10,677 bases of DNA from Frankiaceae bacterium (GTDB taxonomy: Bacteria; Actinomycetota; Actinomycetes; Frankiales; Frankiaceae), in assembly GCA_030840885.1 (NCBI GenBank), contig JAVEDQ010000201.1:1-10677 (forward strand), written 5' to 3'. Under the pieces are notes generated by a model that was not told the origin of the DNA, did not search any database, and saw only the letters and a list, made by a program, of their open reading frames with translations. Below, piece by piece: positions 1 through 6,250 of this stretch (positions within the stretch are counted from its first letter, which is position 1; the number at the start of each line of letters is the position of its first letter). A program made the translations under genes and the position numbers.

Positions 1-74
1 TACCTGCACCAACAGCTGGGTGACCCGCGACGTTCCAGCGGCACGCTGCGTCGGTCGGCTTCGGCGTGCTGCTG

Positions 75-1907
75 TCAGTCGCTGCCGGTGCCCTCGACAC
101 CGAGGAGATGACGGCGAAGGAAGTCGCGCTCGAGGCGCATGTGCGCGACCCGCTCGTCGACGACGAGCGCCCCGTGCCCCGCGTCGTAGGTGTGCAGCTC
201 GTGGACCGCGCCCGCCGAGGCGAGGCACTGCACGTAGTTGTGCACCTGCTGGATAGGGCAGCGTGGGTCGTTCTCACCGGCGAGGATCAGCACCGGCGCC
301 CGCACCTCGTCGACGTAGGTGATCGGCGAGGACTGCCGGTAGCGCTCCGGCACCTCGTCCGGCGACCCGCCGAACAGCGACCGGTCGTAGGCCTTGAGCG
401 CTTCCATCTCGTCGGCGTAGGCCGAGACGTAGTCGGCGACTGGGACGATCGCGGCGCCGCACCTCCACAGCTCGGGCTGGGTGCCGAGGGCGAGCAGGGT
501 GAGGAAGCCTCCCCACGAGCCGCCACAGATGCCGGTGCGGGCGGGGTCGATGACGCCCTGCTCCACGAGGTGGGCGTGGACGGTTGCGACGTCCTCCAGT
601 TCGACCAGCCCCGGTGCCGCCTCCAGCGCGTCGCGCCACGTCGCGCCGTAGCCGGTGGAGCCGCGGTAGTTGACGCGGACGACGGCGAAGCCGGCGTCGG
701 TGAGCGCGGCGGACCGGGCGTCGTAGGCGTCTTCGTCGTGCGCCGCCGGGCCACCGTGGACGTCGAAGACGGCCGGCCAGCCGTTCGGGCCGGGCGGGGT
801 GGCCGGGCGGGTGAGCAGCGCGTGCAGCCGACCGGCCGGGGTGTCGATCTCGATGTCGGACACCGCGACGCCCGGCGGTGGGGCGACGCCCTCGGGCGCG
901 ACGACGACGGCGCCGGAGAGGTCCCGGATGACCGGCGGCTCGGCTGCGGAGGTCCACCACACCCACACGTCGCCGTCGGGTCGTGCGGTGGCGCCTTCGA
1001 CGACGCCGGCTGGTACGTCCAGCGACGTCAGCGTCCGTTCGGCGAGGTCGTAGCGCCACAGATCGGCCCGGGCCCGGGCGCTGCGGCGGACCAGCAGAGC
1101 GGTGCCGTCGGGGTACCAGCTGGCGGAGAGCTCGCCGTCGAGGTCGATCGCGAGTTCCTCGACGCCGCCCGCGGCGTCCCAGAGCGCGAGTTCGCTACGA
1201 CCATGCCGCTCGTGCTCGATGAGCATCCGCGGGTTGGCCTCGACCGGCTCGAAGCCGGCGGCGGACAGGCCGAGCCCGGGGCCGTCCCACAGCTCCGCGA
1301 CGGCGTCGCCGTCCGGGCGGACGAGACGCAGCGCGGGGTGCCGGTTGTCGCCGTGCTCGCTGTGCTCGAGGCAGACGAGGGTGCCGTCGAGGCTGACGTC
1401 GGTGACGTTCGCGTCCTCCGCCGAGGCGTAGATGCGGACGGGTTCCTGTCCATCCGGGTCGAGGCGCCAGACCTCGGCGCCGTCGTCGTCGCTGCGGCCG
1501 ACGTAGGCGGTGCCGTCGCGGCCGAGTGCGAGCCCCGACGGGTAACCGGCGGCCAGCGCCGGTGCTGCAGGCTGCGCGCTGCCGGTGCCACAGCCGGAGC
1601 TGGTGCCGGTGCTGGGGCCGGTGCCGCCGAACGGCTCGACCTGCCAGACGCCGAACTCGTCGCCGTCGGTGTCGGCGAACCACCAGACGGTGCGACCGTC
1701 GAGCGAGATGTCGGACATCCAGGTGCCCTGCGACCGGCTGGTCAGCTGGCGCGGCGACTCTCCCGGCGACCAGGCGTAGATCTCCCAGGTGCCAGAGGCG
1801 TTGCTGCGCAGCACGCACGCGTCGGGGGCATCCCACGCCCAGTGGGGCAGGCCGACCCGGGGCGCGCGATAGCGCTGCTCCCAGACGGGGAGGTCGGCGT
1901 TCGTCAT
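75..1907 (-). CDS. S9 family (prolyl oligopeptidase-type) serine peptidase
   Basis: Probable cytoplasmic peptidase or acylaminoacyl-peptidase-like enzyme of 610 residues. An N-terminal region rich in WxxxxxDGR/Y-type repeats (about 20-350) fits the beta-propeller that gates short peptides in S9 enzymes. The C-terminal alpha/beta-hydrolase domain begins near 360. The catalytic triad is visible: Ser464 in GGSWGG, Asp547 in GENDPRCP and His578 in DAGHGAL; the VFDVHGGP and NYRGSTGYG motifs that precede the nucleophile in S9 proteins are also present. No signal peptide or membrane segment is seen. The ATG at 1907 was chosen because the protein aligns by eye with the usual family N-terminus (PVWEQRYRAP...); the frame stays open upstream but would overlap the next gene. 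A GTG at 1925 is an alternative, and neither start has a strong ribosome site. It follows the 1954-2523 gene by 46 bp on the same strand, so co-transcription is likely. A low-complexity loop lies near residues 91-116. Length is normal for the family; substrate unknown. Confidence 0.93.
   Translation of the reverse strand: MTNADLPVWEQRYRAPRVGLPHWAWDAPDACVLRSNASGTWEIYAWSPGESPRQLTSRSQGTWMSDISLDGRTVWWFADTDGDEFGVWQVEPFGGTGPSTGTSSGCGTGSAQPAAPALAAGYPSGLALGRDGTAYVGRSDDDGAEVWRLDPDGQEPVRIYASAEDANVTDVSLDGTLVCLEHSEHGDNRHPALRLVRPDGDAVAELWDGPGLGLSAAGFEPVEANPRMLIEHERHGRSELALWDAAGGVEELAIDLDGELSASWYPDGTALLVRRSARARADLWRYDLAERTLTSLDVPAGVVEGATARPDGDVWVWWTSAAEPPVIRDLSGAVVVAPEGVAPPPGVAVSDIEIDTPAGRLHALLTRPATPPGPNGWPAVFDVHGGPAAHDEDAYDARSAALTDAGFAVVRVNYRGSTGYGATWRDALEAAPGLVELEDVATVHAHLVEQGVIDPARTGICGGSWGGFLTLLALGTQPELWRCGAAIVPVADYVSAYADEMEALKAYDRSLFGGSPDEVPERYRQSSPITYVDEVRAPVLILAGENDPRCPIQQVHNYVQCLASAGAVHELHTYDAGHGALVVDERVAHMRLERDFLRRHLLGVEGTGSD
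1602..1625. repeat. Four tandem GGTGCC-like hexamers inside the S9 peptidase gene
   Basis: Four adjacent hexamers read GGTGCC, GGTGCT, GGGGCC, GGTGCC on the plus strand. On the coding (minus) strand they encode Gly-Thr-Gly-Pro-Ser-Thr-Gly-Thr in an apparent propeller loop. The unit length keeps the reading frame, so copy number could vary without breaking the gene. The surrounding Gly/Ser/Thr/Ala/Pro-rich stretch (about 1555-1635) looks looser than the rest of the protein. Confidence 0.6.
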
Positions 1908-1953
1908 CCGGCCATCGTGCAGCACATCTCGCGGCCGGAGGTTGGCGCGCCGT

Positions 1954-2523
1954 TCAGGAGGCGACCCGGAACAGCCCGCGCCGACGGTTCTGCGCCGGCA
2001 GGAGCGCGGACGCGGCGGCCGCGCCGACCACGTGGCCGGCGAGGTCGAGTTCCACCTCGTCGGGAGTCGGCAGCAGCACCTGGTCGTGGGTGAGCCCGGC
2101 GAGGTCGCTCGCGGCCACGGAGCCGTCGTCACCCGCGACCGACAGGATGGTGGCCCCGCGGTTGCGCGCGTCGGAGATGCGCTGCAGCAGACCGGCCGGC
2201 GCCGCCGCCGGTGCGACGACGAGCAGGGTGGAGCGGCGGACGTCGGCGAGGCGCTCGACGCCGACGGCGAGATGTGCCGGCGCGGTCGGCGGGACCCGCC
2301 AGCGCAGCAGGGTCGGCGTCGCGGCCAGACCGGAGCCGAAGCGGGCCGCGTCGGCGAGGTGGGCCACCAGGTGCCACGGCTCGGCGTCCGGGGTGCCGAC
2401 GACGAGCAGGTCCGAAGTGCGCTCGGTGCTCTGCCGCACCGACCCGCCGAGGTGCCGGGCGTCGTCCCACCAGGAGCAGCGCCGCAGTTCCGCGGCAAGG
2501 GCGCTCAACCGTCCGAGGTCCAT
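1954..2523 (-). CDS. Conserved actinobacterial protein, SIS-like, unknown function
   Basis: A 189-residue protein with no membrane segment or signal peptide. The middle (LLVVGTPDAEPWHLVAHL) and the stretch STLLVVAPAAAPAGLLQRI followed by SDARNRGATILSVAG resemble the phosphosugar-binding (SIS) fold, in which a hydrophobic strand precedes a helix and an 'A...GA.ilsI..' strand. No catalytic residues can be assigned, so the SIS relationship is inference. I recognise the general pattern as a conserved hypothetical found beside S9 peptidases in actinobacteria, but I know no established role. The ATG at 2523 is preceded by GGAG with five intervening bases, a good ribosome site. The S9 peptidase starts 46 bp downstream on the same strand, which suggests an operon. 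A 7-bp inverted repeat surrounds the upstream region and may affect initiation. Codon use is typical of the window. Confidence 0.8.
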   Translation of the reverse strand: MDLGRLSALAAELRRCSWWDDARHLGGSVRQSTERTSDLLVVGTPDAEPWHLVAHLADAARFGSGLAATPTLLRWRVPPTAPAHLAVGVERLADVRRSTLLVVAPAAAPAGLLQRISDARNRGATILSVAGDDGSVAASDLAGLTHDQVLLPTPDEVELDLAGHVVGAAAASALLPAQNRRRGLFRVAS

Positions 2524-2881
2524 GTGATCTCCGATCCGTCGCAGGAGGTATCGGATCGAGCGACGCCGACATGAACAGCAAACGGACGACTGGCGGATCG
2601 CATCGCAGGGGGCGGTGTCTGCGGGGCCCCTCCCCGCCTCGGCTCCAGGGTGCCGGCGTACAATTCGGCCGGTTGCCTGGTCACCATTACAGCGGACTTC
2701 GACCACAATGCAGCGGGCGCGAGAAAGATCTCGGGAGTCGACGATTCCGACTTCAGTTGTGGCCGGTCGGCTCGATCCGGGTATGTCACCATCGGGCTTG
2801 AGAAGAAAGTAGAACGATCCGGGTTAAAGGTTAGCTCTTTGCTCGTCGATCGGAATCGGCACGCGAAAGATCGACGGATGG
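2524..2881. other. AT-richer divergent intergenic region
   Basis: This 358-bp spacer separates the minus-strand SIS-like gene from the plus-strand membrane protein and should hold promoters for both. The part from 2641 to 2880 is about 58% GC by hand count (139 of 240), clearly below the roughly 70% of flanking coding DNA. A GC-rich hairpin, GCGGGG / CCCCGC with a five-base loop, lies at 2621-2637, within the likely 5' leader of the minus-strand gene. TTGAGA at 2798 and TTAAAG at 2824 resemble promoter elements but are 20 bp apart, too far for a confident sigma-70 call. An open frame at 2650-2907 is listed separately. Confidence 0.6.
2532..2558. repeat. 7-bp inverted repeat upstream of the SIS-like gene
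   Basis: The arms CGATCCG (2532-2538) and CGGATCG (2552-2558) are perfect complements separated by 13 bases. The repeat begins at the last base of the GGAG ribosome site of the 1954-2523 gene (minus strand, 2529-2532). The minus-strand loop carries CCTCC, which could itself pair with the GGAG. It could be a translational control hairpin or an operator for a dimeric regulator; it may also be chance in GC-rich DNA. Confidence 0.35.
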
Positions 2882-2907
2882 ATGGGCAGCGCCGAGATGT
2901 CGGGTAG
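2650..2907 (+). CDS. Doubtful small ORF in the AT-richer spacer (85 aa)
   Basis: A GTG-initiated frame of 85 codons in the low-GC spacer. Its translation has a balanced composition (for example VTITADFDHNAAGARKISG and GYVTIGLEKKVERSGLKVSS), unlike the Arg/Pro-rich non-coding frames common in this window. I recognise no family. Against it: no convincing ribosome site before the GTG, only modest third-position GC bias, and an overlap of 26 bases with the start of the downstream membrane protein. It could be a small protein, a remnant of a lost gene, or a chance frame in AT-richer DNA. No function is proposed. Confidence 0.2.
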   Translation: MPAYNSAGCLVTITADFDHNAAGARKISGVDDSDFSCGRSARSGYVTIGLEKKVERSGLKVSSLLVDRNRHAKDRRMDGQRRDVG

Positions 2908-4318
2908 CGGTCGGGACGAGCAGACCTCCGTCGGCCGGACGCCCACGTCGAACGACTGGACGCGTCGAGCCCGAGCGGCTCGGCAGGCGCTCGTCGAGGC
3001 CTTTCCCCGCAATGCGGGATCGGCTCAGCTGCTCGAACGCGTGCGGAAGCTGCTGTCGGGCCGCCCTGCCCTTGGAGTCTTCGCGGCCGCATTCGTCTAC
3101 GCCTCGTACTCGACCCTGACGGCTCCTGGCCGCCCCGGCGCCATCACGCCGCGCGGCTGGTACGCCGGCGGCGACCAAAGTTATTACCTCGCCGAGGTCA
3201 CCGCCCTGGTGCATGGTCACCTCCCGGACAAAGACCATTACCGGTACGGCTTGGGCTATCCCCTGCTGGCCGCGCCTTTCAAGGCGCTGGGGATGAGCTA
3301 CCCCTTCAGCATCGTCAATATCATTCTGCTTGCCCTCATGGTCGCGCTCGTCTTCCTGATTGGATGCGAACTCCTCGGCCGACGATTCGGTTACGCGTGC
3401 GCCTTTGCCACGGTCGTCGCCACGCCGATCTTTCACGTCTTCCTCCCGCCGTGGAGCAACCTCGTGACAATGGTGGCCGTGCTCGCCTGCACGCTCGTGG
3501 CGTGCCGGCCGAGCGTGCCGTGGCGGCAGTACGCCTGGGTGGTGGGCCTGTCGGTGTGCTTCACGTTCTCGGCCCGCTACGCCGACGTCGTCTGGCCGGC
3601 CGCGATCGCCGCCGTCGGCGCGTGGCGCGTGAAGGAGCGCCGGGCCACCGCCTTGGCGGCGGTCGGCGTGGCCGGGGTGGTCGTGCTCGCCGTCACCCTC
3701 CTCACGCACCTCGTGGTCCTCGGCCATCCCCTGACGACGCCGTACGCGTTCCACGGAGGGTCCGTCGGCCCGAGCGATCAGAGCCTGCAGAGCTTCAAGC
3801 TGAGTCGCGTCGGCTCGCGCTTCCTCGACATCTTCGTCACGGGTCACGAGAACGGCTCTCGGGCCGCACTCCCCTCGGCCTGGCTCGATCTGTACCCGTT
3901 CGTCCGCGATTTCCCGCTCACGCTGGATCCGCTGCTGCTGGTGGCGCCGCTGACGGTCCTGGTCCCGCTGGGCTTCATGCGGATGGTGCCCGCCTCGCGG
4001 CGGCTGACCGAGCCGAACATCCTCGTGGCGCTGGGCGTCTCGGTCGTCGGGACGATCTTCTACCTGAGCTTCTCCGGCAACAGCCAGATCTTTGGATCGG
4101 CCCGGTACTTCGCCGTCTGGATGCCGCTGTGGGTGGTGGCCGGCCTGTTCCCGTTCTTCTCCGACACCCGCGAGCAGCGCCGTCGGCACCATGCTCCGAC
4201 CCGGCCACGCACTCTGGGCCCGACCCATGGTCCCGATCGGCGGACGGAACCGAAGCGGATCGGGCCGTCGAACGGCGGCGCTGTCCGGGGGCGTGCCGGC
4301 GTCGCCGATAGCAACTGA
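2882..4318 (+). CDS. Polytopic GT-C-like membrane glycosyltransferase
   Basis: A 478-residue integral membrane protein. After a hydrophilic, Arg-rich N-terminus (1-60), hydrophobic segments lie at about 63-80, 143-163, 170-186, 194-208, 217-248, 258-280, 350-366, 380-397 and 408-426. The first extracytoplasmic loop has GGDQSYYLAEVTALVHG (Asp98) followed by YRYGLGYPLLAAPFKALG. This matches the GT-C/GT39-like pattern of an acidic residue near (D/E)xxYYL and a later YPPG-like motif, where the Asp is normally the catalytic base using polyprenyl-phosphate sugar donors. Assignment to the GT-C fold is inference from topology and this motif; donor and acceptor are unknown. The tail after about 427 is basic, Pro/Arg-rich, probably cytoplasmic and disordered. 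Start choice is uncertain: ATG 2882 lacks a well-spaced ribosome site, while the in-frame ATG at 2897 (Met6) has GGATGG about 10-15 bases upstream. It converges with the second membrane protein at 4686-6086; a broken SDR gene lies between them. Confidence 0.8.
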   Translation: MGSAEMSGSGRDEQTSVGRTPTSNDWTRRARAARQALVEAFPRNAGSAQLLERVRKLLSGRPALGVFAAAFVYASYSTLTAPGRPGAITPRGWYAGGDQSYYLAEVTALVHGHLPDKDHYRYGLGYPLLAAPFKALGMSYPFSIVNIILLALMVALVFLIGCELLGRRFGYACAFATVVATPIFHVFLPPWSNLVTMVAVLACTLVACRPSVPWRQYAWVVGLSVCFTFSARYADVVWPAAIAAVGAWRVKERRATALAAVGVAGVVVLAVTLLTHLVVLGHPLTTPYAFHGGSVGPSDQSLQSFKLSRVGSRFLDIFVTGHENGSRAALPSAWLDLYPFVRDFPLTLDPLLLVAPLTVLVPLGFMRMVPASRRLTEPNILVALGVSVVGTIFYLSFSGNSQIFGSARYFAVWMPLWVVAGLFPFFSDTREQRRRHHAPTRPRTLGPTHGPDRRTEPKRIGPSNGGAVRGRAGVADSN

Positions 4319-4685
4319 GCTTCACTGCGGCCGCCTGCCCGGCGCACCTACTGTCTTAGCGTCTGCCGGTGGTTACCGCCAAGCCTCGAGCAGCTCGGCG
4401 GGGCCGATCACGTGCACACCATGGACGGTCGCGCCCGATCCTGGTGACAGCCAGCAGCGGCACGTCCGCCGGCGAGCCCGGGAGCTGCGCCGCTACGTCG
4501 GCTTCCTCAGCACGTTCTTCGCCATGGACATCGCCGCCACGAGCGCAGCGACGCAGGAGCTCCTCGGCTGGACGCCGAACGGCCCCACGCTGGTCCAGGA
4601 CATCGACGCGGGTGCCTACGGCTGAGAACCGAGGCCGGATGCCAGCGTCGGTACCACTTTGTGGACGTATGGAGTCGCTGTAGAT
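4319..4685. other. Convergent intergenic region with gene debris
   Basis: This 367-bp gap lies between the stop codons of two convergent membrane-protein genes. Its right half contains the recognisable end of an SDR/epimerase-like gene (4482-4625). I recognise nothing in the 4319-4481 part; no intact frame there extends the SDR homology. A weak CGGT-GGTT-ACCG hairpin occurs near 4369-4380, with no U-tract. No clear intrinsic terminator is visible for either gene. Confidence 0.6.
4482..4625 (+). pseudogene. C-terminal remnant of an SDR / NAD-dependent epimerase-like protein
   Basis: The 47 codons before the TGA at 4625 encode RYVGFLSTFFAMDIAATSA followed by ATQELLGWTPNGPTLVQDID and AGAYG. This strongly resembles the conserved carboxy end of actinobacterial and proteobacterial SDR-family oxidoreductases annotated as NAD-dependent epimerases, typically '...FGWL..F...D.PASSA.TRE.LGW.PTGPgLi.Dld.GhY'. 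The rest of the roughly 280-300 residue protein, including the N-terminal GxxGxxG nucleotide-binding motif, is absent. Upstream bases in this frame (from about 4380) encode unrelated Arg/Pro-rich sequence, so the gene is truncated rather than merely frameshifted within the visible stretch. It is probably inactive. It suggests that a deletion or insertion replaced the 5' part when the neighbouring membrane-protein block was assembled. The family call comes from recognised sequence pattern, not alignment. Confidence 0.65.
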
Positions 4686-4690
4686 CTACA
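4679..4690. repeat. 12-bp perfect palindrome over the stop codon of the WsfD-like gene
   Basis: TGTAGATCTACA is perfectly self-complementary and includes the TAG stop (minus strand, 4686-4688). With no loop it would form a cruciform or a protein-binding dyad rather than a good RNA hairpin. No T-tract follows, so it is a poor terminator candidate. Confidence 0.4.
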
Positions 4691-6086
4691 CTTCCTGCAA
4701 GCTCGGAGCTGGTCGTCGCTGCCGCACGCCCCGTTCGAGCAAGGCGAGCACAGCGAAAACGACCAGAAAGGCCGTCATGACGTCGAACAGGAACAGGTGC
4801 TTGGCGAGCTCGTAGTCCCCTTCACCCAGGAGGGCAACGGCGAACTCGGCCATCCCGCCAAGGGTGAGAAAGCGCAGGGTGTCCGTCAGCCAGCTGGCAC
4901 GACGGCGTCGCGCGAAGGCCAGAACAAGCGCTCCCAGGTACAGCGCCGGGAGCAGTATCGGCGCGACAGGCCGCAGCCACCGCGAGGGGACGCTGTAAAG
5001 GCATTGCTCGCACGCCACCTCCTTCGGCTTCGTACCAACAAGCCGCGCCCGGTTGCCGAGGTTCAGCGGGCGGGCGAGCGCAGCCCCTCGGCTGCCGCGC
5101 ACGGCCAGCCCAACAGCGCGGCTTGGGCGGCTGGCGTAGAAGCGAACGAGCTTGGCCTGACCTCCGTCACGGGCGAAGGCAGCGAAGCTTGGTTGTTGAA
5201 GCCGACGGTTGTCCTGGAAGGCTTGCGTGCCCGACAAGCGGGCGAGGGCAGGATCCATGCCGAGCGCGCGAAGGTCCCCTGCTGGATCGTCGCCGCGCGG
5301 CAGCAGGGTGTAGAAGACCGCGTTGTACAGGTTGACTTGTCGCAGCCCGCTGGGTTGCGACCCCGCGTACACCAGCGGTACGACCAGCAGCAACACTGCG
5401 GCCGGCAGCGCCAGGCGCCGGGGACGCAGAGCGAGGACGCCGACTGCGAGCAGCGGCCCGAGCACAACGTTCTGCGTCTTCACCGTCGCCAACAACAACC
5501 CGCTGCTGACCAGAGCTGCGACGAGGACCGGGGAAGCGGCGGGGCGCCCACGCAGGCGAAGCAGCACACCGACGACGAACAGGAGGGCCAGCATCGACCC
5601 GGGTTCGCTGAAGAAAGACCCGAAGTAGCTGACGAACGCCGTGTCGGTCGTGATGACGACCAGCAGGATCCCGCCTATGACCTGCACGGGCCTTCCGGGT
5701 AGGGCGCGCACAACGAACCAGACCAGCAACCCGAGCAGTACCGCGTACACCCCGGCCAGCCAGCGAATGTCGAACGATTCGGCTCCAAAGGCGCGAGGCA
5801 CCCACGTCACGAGGCGCAGCAGCGGATTGAGGCTCGATCCGTAACCCCCACCAGGCATGTCCCCATAGGTGAAGCGCAACGTGAGGAAGCCGTTCGCGGG
5901 AAACCCTGGGGGTCGCAGCAGCCCGATCGACGTCAGTACGCGGCCGTAGTCGCCGTTGTCCGACAAGCCGATCGGATTGCGCCCGAGAAGCTGTCGCACC
6001 GCAACGAGGAATGCCAGGACTCCCGCCGTCGCGGACGGTCCCGGCCGCCACCACCCCGCCAGCGCCGGTCCACGACCGTTCGTCAA
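4686..6086 (-). CDS. WsfD-like polytopic glycan hexosyltransferase
   Basis: A 466-residue integral membrane protein with hydrophobic segments at about 20-35, 108-128, 135-156, 163-177, 186-221 (probably two), 226-241, 373-391, 403-420 and 429-451, and an outward-type loop domain at about 245-370. Three motifs recall proteins annotated as glycan biosynthesis hexose transferase WsfD: LSDNGDYGRV (Asp43, Asp46) in the first loop, YFGSFFSEPGS near 154-164, and GEGDYELAKHLFLFD near 421-435. WsfD in Gram-positive S-layer glycosylation is thought to add hexose from a lipid-linked donor; the same reaction here is inference. The acidic residues of the first loop are candidate catalytic residues. Two cysteines (CEQC, near 359-362) sit in the soluble loop. 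The only upstream in-frame start is TTG at 6086, preceded by GGGGTGAG three bases away. The gene starts about 73 bp from the tRNA-Pro 3' end and converges on the 2882-4318 gene. Confidence 0.78.
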   Translation of the reverse strand: MTNGRGPALAGWWRPGPSATAGVLAFLVAVRQLLGRNPIGLSDNGDYGRVLTSIGLLRPPGFPANGFLTLRFTYGDMPGGGYGSSLNPLLRLVTWVPRAFGAESFDIRWLAGVYAVLLGLLVWFVVRALPGRPVQVIGGILLVVITTDTAFVSYFGSFFSEPGSMLALLFVVGVLLRLRGRPAASPVLVAALVSSGLLLATVKTQNVVLGPLLAVGVLALRPRRLALPAAVLLLVVPLVYAGSQPSGLRQVNLYNAVFYTLLPRGDDPAGDLRALGMDPALARLSGTQAFQDNRRLQQPSFAAFARDGGQAKLVRFYASRPSRAVGLAVRGSRGAALARPLNLGNRARLVGTKPKEVACEQCLYSVPSRWLRPVAPILLPALYLGALVLAFARRRRASWLTDTLRFLTLGGMAEFAVALLGEGDYELAKHLFLFDVMTAFLVVFAVLALLERGVRQRRPAPSLQEV

Positions 6087-6129
6087 GTTCTCACCCCGAG
6101 GAGCATCAGTCGTGGCGCGCTCGACGCCT

Positions 6130-6156
6130 CAGGTCACGCCGCGTAACTGCAGGTCA
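6130..6156. promoter_or_regulatory. CAGGTCA direct repeat upstream of the WsfD-like gene
   Basis: Two identical heptamers, CAGGTCA at 6130-6136 and 6150-6156, are 20 bp apart start to start, about two helical turns, so they face the same side of the DNA. They lie 44-70 bp upstream of the TTG start of the WsfD-like gene and end two bases from the tRNA-Pro CCA end. The position suits an operator or activator site. No matching -10/-35 pair is convincing, so function is unproven. Confidence 0.3.
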
Positions 6157-6158
6157 GA

Positions 6159-6235
<77 letters not shown>

Positions 6236-6250
6236 GTGGCCTTCGGAAGT

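Noticed and set aside
66..2093. A 675-codon open frame on the plus strand opposite the S9 peptidase
   Set aside because: It is Arg/Gly/Val-rich, shows no family motifs and mirrors the third-position GC bias of the real minus-strand gene, whose catalytic triad is intact.
1908..2498. N-terminal extension of the S9 peptidase frame up to 2498
   Set aside because: The extra residues are Arg/Pro/Ser-rich and overlap the SIS-like gene in another frame; the family N-terminus begins at the ATG at 1907.
2831..4228. A 465-codon minus-strand frame opposite the first membrane glycosyltransferase
   Set aside because: Its translation is a highly charged Arg/Glu/His/Gln-rich string, the usual antisense image of a hydrophobic protein. 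The plus-strand frame has clear membrane segments.
4659..5702. A 347-codon plus-strand frame opposite the WsfD-like gene
   Set aside because: Gln/Arg/Glu-rich with no recognisable domain; it is the antisense of a membrane protein.
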